In this document: positions 34,762 to 43,165 of the stretch, piece after piece
Numbering within the stretch: position 1 is the stretch's first letter
Layout: each line of letters begins with the position of its first letter
NCBI RefSeq assembly: GCF_027563315.1
Contig: NZ_JAMKBJ010000013.1
Span: forward strand, 18,488-82,487
Length of the DNA: 64,000 nucleotides
Reading direction: 5' to 3'
Source: Paenisporosarcina quisquiliarum
GTDB taxonomy: Bacteria; Bacillota; Bacilli; Bacillales_A; Planococcaceae
Made by a program: the position numbers and the translations under genes
The notes under the pieces: generated by a model
Databases searched by the model: none
Seen by the model: the letters and a program-made list of their open reading frames with translations, nothing else
Told to the model about the DNA's origin: nothing

Positions 34762-35930
34762 ATGAAAGAAGTCGTGATTATAGAAGGAATACGAACTGCA
34801 GTTGGTCGGAGAAAAGGAAAGTTTGCCCAAATGCGACCGGATGAATTGGCCGCAATTGTTTTAGAGAAATTAATCGAACGTGCCGGAATTGATAAAGGGG
34901 ACGTAGAGGATATCATATTAGGTTGTGTCTCACAGGCTGGTGAGCAAGGAGGAAATATTGCCCGAACAGCAGGATTGATTGCTGGCTTTCCTACAAAGGT
35001 GCCTGGCACTACGATTGATCGTCAATGTGGTTCAAGTCAGCAAGCGGTCCATTTTGCTGCACAGGCAATCGCTTCAGGTGATATGGACATCGTCATTGCA
35101 GGTGGTGTGGAAAGCATGACACGCGTGCCAATGTTTTCAAACATGGGAGATGCCAAACCAAGCAAGAAGTTAACGGAGCAATACGAAATCATCAATCAAG
35201 GATTGTCGGCCGAACGAATTGCAGAAAAATGGAATTTATCGCGGGAACAATTGGATGCCTTTTCGGTTCAAAGTCATGAACGTGCATTCAGGCGATTGCA
35301 GAGGGCCGCTTCGAAAAAGAAATTGTGCGAATTGAAGTGACTAATGAAGACGGTTCAACGGAGTTGTTCTCTATTGATGAAGGTCCAAGAGCAGGAACTA
35401 CAATTGAAACACTGGGCGGATTAAAAACAGTGTTTGATGAAAATGGACGAATTACAGCTGGTAATGCGAGTCAGATGAGTGACGGTGCATCAGCAGTACT
35501 GTTGATGTCGCTTGAGAAAGCCCGGCAATTAGGGTTAAAACCACGCGCACGCATTCATACCAGAGTGGTTGTTGGATCCGACCCAACGCTTATGCTGACG
35601 GGTCCTATTGCCGCAACACAAAAAGTATTGGAAAAAGCGAATTTAACCATTGAAGACATGGATGTTTACGAAGTTAATGAAGCGTTTGCGCCTGTGCCGC
35701 TTGCATGGTTAAAAGATATTGGTGCTGATCCGGCTAAGTTAAATCGAAATGGTGGTGCCATTGCACTTGGTCATCCACTTGGTGCATCTGGAACGAAACT
35801 TCTTGTCACGTTGCTTCATGAGTTAGAACGCACAAATGGCCGTTATGGACTGCTGGCGATTTGTGAAGGAATGGGTATGGCGAACGCAACCATTATTGAG
35901 AGATTGCCAGAATCGGAGGAACGTTCATGA
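34762..35930 (+). pseudogene. acetyl-CoA C-acyltransferase (thiolase) with a one-base frameshift
   Basis: Restoring one base near 35289 gives a 389-residue thiolase, normal for the family. The first part has the acylated Cys in RQCGSSQQAV near residue 91. The second has GGAIALGHPLGASGT and the C-terminal Cys in CEGMGMANAT. At the break the genome reads GCATTCAGGCG; GCATTCCAGGCG would restore QAIAEGRFEKEIVR, the expected thiolase sequence. As it stands the first frame adds 17 foreign residues and stops at 35338-35340. The loss could be a sequencing error or a real null mutation. It heads a beta-oxidation operon. ATG at 34762 follows AGAGGTG. Confidence 0.85.
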
Positions 35931-36697
35931 AAACAGCTGAAGTCATTGCAATCGTAACTGGTGGTGCATCTGGACTCGGAGAAGCTACCACGAGAAGGCT
36001 GGTCGCTCAAGGTGGGAAAGTCGCCATTTTTGATTTGAATGAACAACGTGGGAGAGCGTTGGTTGAAGAATTGGGTCATGAACATGTAGTGTACTTTCAA
36101 ACGAATGTTACGGATGCTCAGCAAGTTGAACAACAAGTAGCAGAAGTAATAGCTCATTATGGGAAAGTGAATACATTAATCAGCTGCGCTGGGATTGCGA
36201 CACCAGGCAAAGTAGTATCGCAAAAAGGTCCGCTAGCACTGGACCGTTTCGAACAAGTCATTCAAGTGAATTTGATTGGGACGTTTAACGTATTGCGCGT
36301 TGCTGCTCATGCGATGCAACAAAATGAACCGAATGAAGAAGGGGAGCGTGGCGTTATTATTAACACCGCTTCCGTCGCAGCTTTTGAAGGACAGATCGGC
36401 CAAGTGGCATACAGTGCATCTAAAGGCGGTGTCGTTGGCATGACGTTACCGATTGCGCGTGAATTTGCTAGAGACGGCATCCGTGTCATGGCGATTGCCC
36501 CTGGATTGATCGAAACGCCGTTGTTTGAAGGATTGCCGGAACCTGCACGAGTTTCCTTGGCAAGTTCTGTACCGTTCCCGAATCGTCTAGGAAAACCGAG
36601 TGAATATGCGCAATTAGTAGAAAGCATTTTAATTAATCCAATGCTTAACGGCGAAGTGATCCGTTTAGATGGTGCCATTCGCATGCAGCCAAAATAA
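35927..36697 (+). CDS. short-chain dehydrogenase, 3-hydroxyacyl-CoA dehydrogenase type 2-like
   Basis: A 256-residue SDR with cofactor motif TGGASGLG (residues 11-18), the CAGIA motif near 89, catalytic Ser in [11 protein letters not shown] and YSASKGG near 165. The long loop and [10 protein letters not shown] context resemble HSD17B10-type 3-hydroxyacyl-CoA dehydrogenases acting on branched or fatty acyl-CoA. The ATG overlaps the thiolase stop (ATGA), showing translational coupling, so a frameshifted thiolase may reduce its expression. Confidence 0.85.
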   Translation: MKTAEVIAIVTGGASGLGEATTRRLVAQGGKVAIFDLNEQRGRALVEELGHEHVVYFQTNVTDAQQVEQQVAEVIAHYGKVNTLISCAGIATPGKVVSQKGPLALDRFEQVIQVNLIGTFNVLRVAAHAMQQNEPNEEGERGVIINTASVAAFEGQIGQVAYSASKGGVVGMTLPIAREFARDGIRVMAIAPGLIETPLFEGLPEPARVSLASSVPFPNRLGKPSEYAQLVESILINPMLNGEVIRLDGAIRMQPK

Positions 36698-36709
36698 GGA
36701 GGAATCATA

Positions 36710-37858
36710 ATGGGGAAATATCGTTTTGAGAAAGATGAGCACGTGATGTTCCGTAAGTCCCTTCGCAAGTTCTTGGAAAAAGAAGCTGTTCCTCATTACG
36801 AACAGTGGGAAGAAGATCGTATGATTCCTAAATCGTTTTGGCGCAAGCTCGGGGAAATGGGCTATTTAAGTCCGCAAGTGGAAGAACAATATGGCGGACT
36901 TGAAGTTGATTTTCGCTATGCGGTCATTATCGGTGAAGAAATGGAACGAGTTGGTGCTAGCTTGACGGGTGTTGGACTGCACAATGATATTGTGGTTCCT
37001 TATATAGAAGCTTACGCGAATGACGAACAGAAAGCGCGTTGGCTACCAGGTTGCGTCACAGGCGAACATATCACGGCCATTGCTATGACAGAACCTGGAG
37101 CGGGATCTGATCTCGCAGCAATTCAAACTACTGCGGTTCGTGATGGCGATTCCTATATCGTGAATGGTTCCAAAACCTTTATTACGAATGGCATCAATGC
37201 GAATCTTGTTGTAGTCGTTGTGAAAACCGATACGCAAATTGAGCCGAAGCACCGGGGGATCAGTTTGCTCGTGATTGAAGAAGGCATGGCTGGATTTACC
37301 CGTGGACGCAAACTGAACAAAGTCGGCATGCACGCGCAGGATACAGCTGAATTGTATTTTGAAGATTGCCGGGTACCAGCTAAAAATCTGCTAGGCGAAG
37401 AAGGAAAAGGGTTTACTTATTTAATGGAGAAGCTGCAACAAGAACGACTCATGGTAGCCATTTCCGCTCAAACTGCTTCAGAAGATATGGTCGAGATGAC
37501 GTTGGATTATGTGAAGTCCCGCAAAGCATTCGGCAAGCCAATCGGAGCGTTCCAAAATACACAATTTAAGTTAGTGGAAATGAGCACGGAAGTCGAACTG
37601 GGTCATTCATTCCTTGAATCGTTGATTGAAGATCATATGGCCGGGAAAGACATTGTCTCAAAAGTGTCGATGGCGAAGTATTGGCTGACGGATACTGCCA
37701 AGAAAATTTCCGGGGAATGCCTGCAATTGCACGGGGGATACGGCTATATGGAAGAGTATAAAATTGCCCGTCGATACCGCGATATTCCCGTTGCTGCGAT
37801 CTATGCCGGTAGCAATGAAATCATGAAAGTGATTGTCGCGAAGAAAATGGGATTGTAA
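36710..37858 (+). CDS. acyl-CoA dehydrogenase
   Basis: A 382-residue FAD enzyme introducing the 2,3 double bond in acyl-CoA. Signatures: [20 protein letters not shown] (signature 1), the FAD-binding [12 protein letters not shown] and the catalytic-base region [12 protein letters not shown] near the C-terminus. Together with the SDR and thiolase it supplies three of the four beta-oxidation steps; a hydratase is not in the operon. GGAGGA precedes the ATG, 12 bases after the SDR stop. Confidence 0.9.
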   Translation: MGKYRFEKDEHVMFRKSLRKFLEKEAVPHYEQWEEDRMIPKSFWRKLGEMGYLSPQVEEQYGGLEVDFRYAVIIGEEMERVGASLTGVGLHNDIVVPYIEAYANDEQKARWLPGCVTGEHITAIAMTEPGAGSDLAAIQTTAVRDGDSYIVNGSKTFITNGINANLVVVVVKTDTQIEPKHRGISLLVIEEGMAGFTRGRKLNKVGMHAQDTAELYFEDCRVPAKNLLGEEGKGFTYLMEKLQQERLMVAISAQTASEDMVEMTLDYVKSRKAFGKPIGAFQNTQFKLVEMSTEVELGHSFLESLIEDHMAGKDIVSKVSMAKYWLTDTAKKISGECLQLHGGYGYMEEYKIARRYRDIPVAAIYAGSNEIMKVIVAKKMGL

Positions 37859-37865
37859 ACATTGT

Positions 37866-37896
37866 CCGCTTCTTTCTATTGAGAAGCGGGTTTTTT
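37866..37896 (+). terminator. terminator of the beta-oxidation operon
   Basis: CCGCTTCT pairs with AGAAGCGG over an 8-base loop, followed by GT6. Confidence 0.82.
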
Positions 37897-37900
37897 AGGT

Positions 37901-38040
37901 TTTCTTGATATGTGAAGGGTTTTTCTTGATATCGACATGGCTTTTCTTGATATGTGAAGGACTTTTCTTGATATCGACATGGCTTGTCTTGATATGTAAA
38001 GGACTTGTCTTGAAATCATCTTAACTTTTCGCGATATCCC
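37901..38040. repeat. 21-bp-period intergenic array (core TCTTGATAT)
   Basis: Seven cores start at 37903, 37924, 37945, 37966, 37987, 38008 and 38029, every interval exactly 21 bases; the last two are degenerate (TCTTGAAAT, TCGCGATAT). The following bases alternate TGTGAAGG and CGACATGG, so a 42-base higher order is visible. It begins 5 bases after a terminator and ends about 100 bases before the DUF4139 gene. Confidence 0.88.
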
Positions 38041-38143
38041 TACACTTTATTTATAATCACGCTCGGACCAACAGTGGCGAATCCAAATGTTAAACGTCGC
38101 ATATCATGATATACTTTCGAAAAACAATGAGGGGGTGCCGCTT

Positions 38144-39430
38144 ATGCCGACCAATATCCCGGCGAGCCGGAGGAAAGACTTGGCGCTGACAGTTTACAAT
38201 GATGGATTTGCGTTAGTTCAAGAAATCCGTTCCATTCCTCCACTTTCAGACGATCACATCGTTTATTATACGGACGTGCCAGAACGAATTGAGTCAAATT
38301 CCGTACAGGTAAAAGGCCTCAAAGTCGTCGAGCTCACGTATGAATATGATTTGATGGATCGAATGAAACTGCTGGAAAAGTATGTCGGTCATGAAATCAG
38401 ACTCGTCAACAAAAAAACTGGCGAGGAAAAGACCTATCTTTTATTAGATGTCCAAAATGGTCTGGTTCTTGCGGATATGGTGACAAGAGAAATTGTTCTC
38501 GATGCCGAAGGCGAAATCCGTTTGCCGGATGGTCCGGAAGAAGTGATGTTAAAACCTACACTCGTCTGGCGATTTAAAGAACAGACAGCAGAAGATGTAC
38601 GCGTTACGTATTTAACCCCAGGACTTAGCTGGGATGCGGACTATGTGGCACAAATCAGGGAAAATGATTTCGACCTAACTGGATGGGTCACGATGACGAA
38701 CAATTCGGGCATGACGTTTGACGAAGCAAAAGTAAAATTAATGGCTGGTACGGTGAGTCGAGCACCAATGCTTAGGCAAAAAACGATGGCTTTTGAGCAG
38801 AATGTGTCTGAGATAGAACCTGAACGTCAAGCATTCGGTGAGTATTACTTATATACGCTGCCTGAAAGACTGACGCTGACTAATCGTCAACAAAAGCAAA
38901 TTCAGCTTTTTTCTGCATATCAGATTAAATCCCAAACGGTGTATGAAGTAAACGCGTACAGTGATCATCCAACCGTGTACTTTACGTTCCGAAATGATGC
39001 CGCAAACGGACTCGGTTTTCCACTGCCCCGAGGAAGATTTAAATTATATAAAGAAAATCCGAAAGATGGATCCTCTGAATTTATCGGGGAAGATTTCATC
39101 CCGCATACGGCTGTAGGGGAACTGGTCCGGATTAAATCAGGGGAAGCTTTTGATGTCACAGTGGAAAGTGATGTTGTGGCTGAATACAAGAAAGACGGCT
39201 ATGAATACGAGGAAGTCGTTTACTTGATTCGCAACCAAAAGGACCAGCCAATTGAACTCATTATCAACCACAGCACAAGTTATGGCATATTTGATGTGGT
39301 CGAATCAACACATACGTGGAAACGGAAAGATGACGATATACAAATCTTTGTGCCGGTTCCAGCAAAATCTGAAGTGAAAGTGGCATTTACGATTCGGTAT
39401 GACCGAAGACAAGATGTAAAGGTGAATTAG
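38144..39430 (+). CDS. DUF4139 domain protein
   Basis: About 428 residues, soluble, with no signal peptide. The core is beta-rich with the family hallmarks LTVYNDGFALVQEIRSI near the N-terminus, VTYLTPGLSWDADYVAQI mid-protein and a final immunoglobulin-like region with ETHTWKRK-type spacing. DUF4139 proteins are of unknown function. The start is the ATG behind GAGGGGGTG; a frame 19 codons longer has no ribosome site. It is coupled to the phosphoesterase 4 bases downstream. Confidence 0.78.
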   Translation: MPTNIPASRRKDLALTVYNDGFALVQEIRSIPPLSDDHIVYYTDVPERIESNSVQVKGLKVVELTYEYDLMDRMKLLEKYVGHEIRLVNKKTGEEKTYLLLDVQNGLVLADMVTREIVLDAEGEIRLPDGPEEVMLKPTLVWRFKEQTAEDVRVTYLTPGLSWDADYVAQIRENDFDLTGWVTMTNNSGMTFDEAKVKLMAGTVSRAPMLRQKTMAFEQNVSEIEPERQAFGEYYLYTLPERLTLTNRQQKQIQLFSAYQIKSQTVYEVNAYSDHPTVYFTFRNDAANGLGFPLPRGRFKLYKENPKDGSSEFIGEDFIPHTAVGELVRIKSGEAFDVTVESDVVAEYKKDGYEYEEVVYLIRNQKDQPIELIINHSTSYGIFDVVESTHTWKRKDDDIQIFVPVPAKSEVKVAFTIRYDRRQDVKVN

Positions 39431-39434
39431 CAAC

Positions 39435-40520
39435 ATGAAACGTATCAGCATAGGCACTCTTATTCTAGCAGTTTATACACTACTCGTATTTTACTTTGGC
39501 TATAACACCTATCAATGGCTTCAGACATGGGAATTGACGATTCATCCTGTGTTGTTCGGCTTTCTGTGGTTTGTCTGTGCTTTTGGCTACATCATCGGCA
39601 AGTTCAGTCATTCACTGAAGTATTTCAGTATGATCGGGTCGTACTGGTTCATCGTGATGCAGTACGGCTTGATTTTATTTCCCCTGGCAACCGTTGCTTA
39701 TTTAGTCATACCTTCGGAACAAACGATTTTTATGATAGGAAATATCGTAGCTTTTGTTTTTCTCATCATTTTCATCGCAGGCACATATATGGCGTTTTCA
39801 CCGGTTGTTCGCCATAAGACCATACATATCAACAAGGATTCTGGTTCCTTGCGCGAGTTAAAGTTGGTACTCGCTTCTGACTTTCACTTAGGTCTTCTTT
39901 CCAACAAAAAGCACTTGCAGCGGTTTGTGAATTTGGCCAACGAAGAGCAGCCGGATGTGGTGTTGCTGGCTGGGGATTTGGTGGATGATGATCCGATTTG
40001 GTTTGTGAAGGACGGCATGTCTGAAGTGATGAGGCAGTTGAAGACAACATATGGTGTTTATGGGGTTGTCGGAAATCATGAGTATTACGGACGGAAAATT
40101 CCGCTTCTTGTAGAGGAAATGAGGGAAGCTGGCGTCCGCATGTTGTTAGACGAAACCATTTGTGTGGAAAATGCGTTCTATGTAACGGGCAGGGAAGACG
40201 CGACGAATGGAAAGCGACAGACACTGGAGAGTTTGAAGCCAGAGTTGGACGAACTTCCATGGTTTGTAATGGACCATACTCCATTTGATTTGAATACGCC
40301 GGCTAAACTTGGGGTTGATGTGCATGTATCAGGGCACACCCACCGCGGGCAGATGTGGCCGAATCATTTATTCACACGTCGTTTGTTCGAGCTTGATTAT
40401 GGGTATAAACATAAAGGTCTGATGCATGCATTTGTGTCTTCAGGCTTTGGATTTTGGGGTCCGCCGCTTCGATTGGGTTCCCGTTCGGAGCTTTGGTCGA
40501 TTAAAATCACGTTGTCATGA
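39435..40520 (+). CDS. membrane-anchored metallophosphoesterase (YkuE/YpbG type)
   Basis: A 361-residue protein with four N-terminal helices (to about residue 125) and a calcineurin-like domain. The metal-site motifs are SDFHLG, AGDLVDDD, VGNHEYYG and VSGHTHRGQMWP. Similar proteins act on phosphodiesters or phospholipid-linked substrates at the membrane; the substrate is unknown. It starts 4 bases after DUF4139, so the two form an operon. Confidence 0.87.
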   Translation: MKRISIGTLILAVYTLLVFYFGYNTYQWLQTWELTIHPVLFGFLWFVCAFGYIIGKFSHSLKYFSMIGSYWFIVMQYGLILFPLATVAYLVIPSEQTIFMIGNIVAFVFLIIFIAGTYMAFSPVVRHKTIHINKDSGSLRELKLVLASDFHLGLLSNKKHLQRFVNLANEEQPDVVLLAGDLVDDDPIWFVKDGMSEVMRQLKTTYGVYGVVGNHEYYGRKIPLLVEEMREAGVRMLLDETICVENAFYVTGREDATNGKRQTLESLKPELDELPWFVMDHTPFDLNTPAKLGVDVHVSGHTHRGQMWPNHLFTRRLFELDYGYKHKGLMHAFVSSGFGFWGPPLRLGSRSELWSIKITLS

Positions 40521-40596
40521 AATTAACATTGGGAAAAGCCCATTAATCTTGTTACGATAGATGATGGAGATAAAATAGTTTGCTTGGAGGCTGGAC

Positions 40597-41208
40597 ATGG
40601 AAAACTGGATTACCGACATTATGAGCCAGTACGGTTACATAGGGATATTTTTACTGATTATGCTTGAAAATATTTTCCCTCCGATTCCGTCAGAAGTGAT
40701 TTTGACGTTCGGTGGTTATATGACAACGCAAACATCGATGACGCCAATTGGAGTAATTTTGGTTTCAACTGGGGGGTCTGTTGCAGGTGCTGTAATTCTT
40801 TACGGAATTGGGTTATTGCTGGACGTTGAACGGTTGGAAAAAATCGTGGATCGCTGGGGCCGTGTGCTGCGATTGACGAAGAAAGATATTCATAAAGCGG
40901 ATGCATGGTTCGATAAATATGGCATTTGGACCGTCTTGTTTTGCCGATTGATTCCTTTGATTCGCAGCTTGATTTCGATTCCTGCAGGGATGTCGAACAT
41001 GAAGTTTGGACTGTTTTTGTTATTTACGACAATAGGAACACTGATTTGGAATACGATTTTAGTATCGGTCGGAGCGGCAGTGGGCGATAACTGGGAATCA
41101 ATCGTTGGCGTAATGGACGTGTATTCAAATATCGTGTATGTATTAATTGTCCTTGCTGGGCTAGCCATTATTTGGTGGTATTTACGATTTAGAAAAAGAA
41201 GAGCATAA
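40597..41208 (+). CDS. DedA-family membrane protein
   Basis: A 203-residue protein with the DedA signature ENIFPPIPSEVILTFGGYM (about residues 24-42) and the later FCRLIPLIRSLISIPAGMSNM block with essential Arg residues. Some DedA proteins flip undecaprenyl phosphate back across the membrane. It lies 9 bases before uppP, which makes undecaprenyl phosphate, so a shared role in lipid-carrier recycling is a strong contextual inference. Confidence 0.9.
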   Translation: MENWITDIMSQYGYIGIFLLIMLENIFPPIPSEVILTFGGYMTTQTSMTPIGVILVSTGGSVAGAVILYGIGLLLDVERLEKIVDRWGRVLRLTKKDIHKADAWFDKYGIWTVLFCRLIPLIRSLISIPAGMSNMKFGLFLLFTTIGTLIWNTILVSVGAAVGDNWESIVGVMDVYSNIVYVLIVLAGLAIIWWYLRFRKRRA

Positions 41209-41217
41209 GGAGATATT

Positions 41218-42045
41218 ATGGAACTATTTGATTTACTGAAAGCGTTAATATTAGGGTTTGTGGAAGGGATGACGGAGTTCGCTCCTGTTTCTTCTACCGG
41301 ACATTTGATTATTGTGGATGACATGTGGTTAAGAACATCCGAGTTTCTAGGGAAATACTCGGCCAACTCGTTTAAGATTTTTATACAGCTTGGCTCGATT
41401 ATGGCGGTAATCGTCGTGTTCTGGAAACGTTTGTTCAGTTTGGTCGGTCTTTATAAAATGAAAGATACCACTCCAGGTTCACAGTTGAAATTGACTCATG
41501 TCATTGTTGGATTAATTCCAGCGGGTATACTGGGTGTATTGTTTGAAGACTTTATTGATGAATATTTATTTTCGGTTGAAACCGTGTTAGTAGGCTTAGT
41601 CATCGGAGCGATTCTGATGATTGTGGCTGATAAATTCGGACCGAAAGTACCGAAAACACAAACGTTGGATCAGATTACGTATAAGCAGGCATTTACTGTA
41701 GGGCTAGTGCAATGTTTATCGTTATGGCCAGGGTTTTCACGTTCAGGTGCAACCATTTCAGGTGGTGTATTGTTCGGTATGAGTCACCGTACGGCTGCCG
41801 ATTTTACATTTATCATGGCTGTTCCAATCATGTTCGGCGCGAGTTTCTTAACGCTGATGAAAAATTGGGAGGATATTGATCCCAACCATTTATCATTTTA
41901 CATCGTTGGATTTATCAGTGCCTTTGTATTCGCATTGATTTCAATCAAGTTCTTCCTGAAGTTAATTGGACGCGTAAAGTTAACGCCATTTGCGATTTAT
42001 CGTTTGGTTTTAGCGGCAGTGTTGTTCGTGATTATTATTTTATAG
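41218..42045 (+). CDS. uppP: undecaprenyl-diphosphatase (BacA/UppP)
   Basis: A 275-residue integral membrane phosphatase converting undecaprenyl pyrophosphate to the monophosphate carrier for wall synthesis; it also gives bacitracin tolerance. Motifs: FVEGMTEFAPVSSTGHLII near the N-terminus and LWPGFSRSGATISGG mid-protein. AAGGAG lies upstream of the ATG. The pairing with the DedA gene is notable. Confidence 0.94.
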   Translation: MELFDLLKALILGFVEGMTEFAPVSSTGHLIIVDDMWLRTSEFLGKYSANSFKIFIQLGSIMAVIVVFWKRLFSLVGLYKMKDTTPGSQLKLTHVIVGLIPAGILGVLFEDFIDEYLFSVETVLVGLVIGAILMIVADKFGPKVPKTQTLDQITYKQAFTVGLVQCLSLWPGFSRSGATISGGVLFGMSHRTAADFTFIMAVPIMFGASFLTLMKNWEDIDPNHLSFYIVGFISAFVFALISIKFFLKLIGRVKLTPFAIYRLVLAAVLFVIIIL

Positions 42046-42053
42046 TTGTTCTG

Positions 42054-42082
42054 AAACGGTCTCTGTTTGAGGCCGTTTTTTT
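42054..42082 (+). terminator. terminator of the dedA-uppP operon
   Basis: AAACGGTCTC pairs with GAGGCCGTTT (one G-U) over a TGTTT loop, then T-run. Confidence 0.8.
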
Positions 42083-42109
42083 GTTGGGGAAAAGCCGTTT
42101 TGTGTTGGT

Positions 42110-42186
42110 TTCGCGAATAGAACGGGGCGGAACGCGAATAGAAGCTCCAGTTTTGAGAGTAGACTTAGAGAAACCGCGATTAAGCA
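42110..42186. repeat. 21-bp-period intergenic array (core CGCGAATAGAA)
   Basis: Two clear cores at 42112 and 42133 and two degenerate ones in exact phase at 42154 and 42175. It begins about 28 bases after the uppP terminator. The weakest of the nine arrays, but its phase fits the others. Confidence 0.6.
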
Positions 42187-42271
42187 GGAAGCATTCGATT
42201 TGTGTCGAATATTATTGAAATGCAAGGTTCGACATAATATTCAAGGCTTTAGAGAAAAGAGGTTCTATAAA

Positions 42272-42727
42272 ATGACGGAAACCATGACAATCGATCACCG
42301 TTCAATCGCAGTAAGATTATTCAATGAAACATGGGATTTGATGGAGAAAAAAGACCGTACTGGTGATGAAGACTCACAAATGCTTGAGAAGTCATATGCT
42401 TCGCTTTATCATTGGCGTCAAGTTGGAACGAAGCTTAATTTGGCTAGAGGTTACTGGCAAGTGTCACGGGTACATGCCATTCTTGGTCATGGCGATGCCG
42501 CATACTTCTATGGAATGGCCGGTGTTGAATTGTGTGAAGCGGAAGGATTCGGCGATTTTGATATGGCGTTTGCCTATGAATCTGTTGCTCGTGCAGAAAA
42601 GTGCCGGGGTAATTCTGAATCAATGAATATTTGGTTGGCTCGTGGACAAGTAGCTGCCGAACTGATTGGTAAAGAATCGGACAAAAAATATTTTTTAAGC
42701 GAATTGGCTAGTGTGGATAAGGGCTGA
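42272..42727 (+). CDS. uncharacterised helical (TPR-like) protein
   Basis: A 151-residue soluble protein rich in helix, Ala, Tyr and Trp. The segments WDLMEKKDRTGDEDSQMLEK, ARGYWQVSRVHAILG and FAYESVARAEKCRG have the helix-turn-helix spacing of tetratricopeptide-like repeats. No catalytic motif is visible and I know no function. The ATG follows AGAGG. It is a single gene directly before the ribonucleotide reductase control region. Confidence 0.7.
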   Translation: MTETMTIDHRSIAVRLFNETWDLMEKKDRTGDEDSQMLEKSYASLYHWRQVGTKLNLARGYWQVSRVHAILGHGDAAYFYGMAGVELCEAEGFGDFDMAFAYESVARAEKCRGNSESMNIWLARGQVAAELIGKESDKKYFLSELASVDKG

Positions 42728-42763
42728 ACGATTTTAACGATATTTCATCAGTTGTAAGAGGAA

Positions 42764-42810
42764 ACACTATATGTTAGATTGGTTATTATATTAAACACAA
42801 TATATAGTGT
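42764..42810 (+). promoter_or_regulatory. pair of NrdR boxes over the ribonucleotide reductase promoter
   Basis: ACACAATATATAGTGT (42795-42810) is a near-perfect NrdR box; a weaker ACACTATATGTTAGAT lies at 42764-42779. Starts are 31 bases apart, three helical turns, the usual spacing of NrdR pairs. TTGGTT (42779-42784) and TATATA (42801-42806) could be the -35 and -10. NrdR with (d)ATP should repress. Confidence 0.82.
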
Positions 42811-42821
42811 ATAAACGATGA

Positions 42822-42968
42822 AAAGGTACCAGTAATGGTTTAAAAGGGAATTCGGTAGATGCCGAAGCTGTCCCCGCAACTGTAAGTGTAAACGACCATA
42901 CAAAGTCCACTGTGCATCAGCATGGGAAGGCGTATGGAAGGATAATACACGAGCCAGGAGACCTGCCT
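42822..42968 (+). promoter_or_regulatory. cobalamin riboswitch
   Basis: The conserved core GTCCCCGCAACTGTAA (from 42869) and the 3' B12 box GAGCCAGGAGACCTGCC (42951-42967) are both present with normal spacing, together with the upstream GGGAAT and GGTA elements. It follows the NrdR boxes and precedes a terminator and the reductase genes. Adenosylcobalamin binding should favour termination. Confidence 0.93.
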
Positions 42969-43088
42969 TTTTTATCGATGAAGCAACACTTTCTTCGGGG
43001 GTTGAGGAGTGGAAGCGAGCTATTTGTAGCGAGCAGAATTCCATTTTCTCGCAAACCAATTGAACTCCTTTCCATTCTTTCAATCATG

Positions 43089-43129
43089 AGCGATGGCTCA
43101 GCCGAAGAGGCTGTTCCATCGCTTTTTTG
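43089..43129 (+). terminator. riboswitch-controlled terminator before nrdA
   Basis: AGCGATGG pairs with CCATCGCT with an inner CAGCC/GGCTG stem, followed by T6. It is the expression platform of the cobalamin riboswitch and ends 36 bases before nrdA. The stretch 42969-43088 probably contains the competing antiterminator. Confidence 0.85.
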
Positions 43130-43165
43130 TGTTTCTGAAACTTTAAATTGGAGAGGTGCATACAT

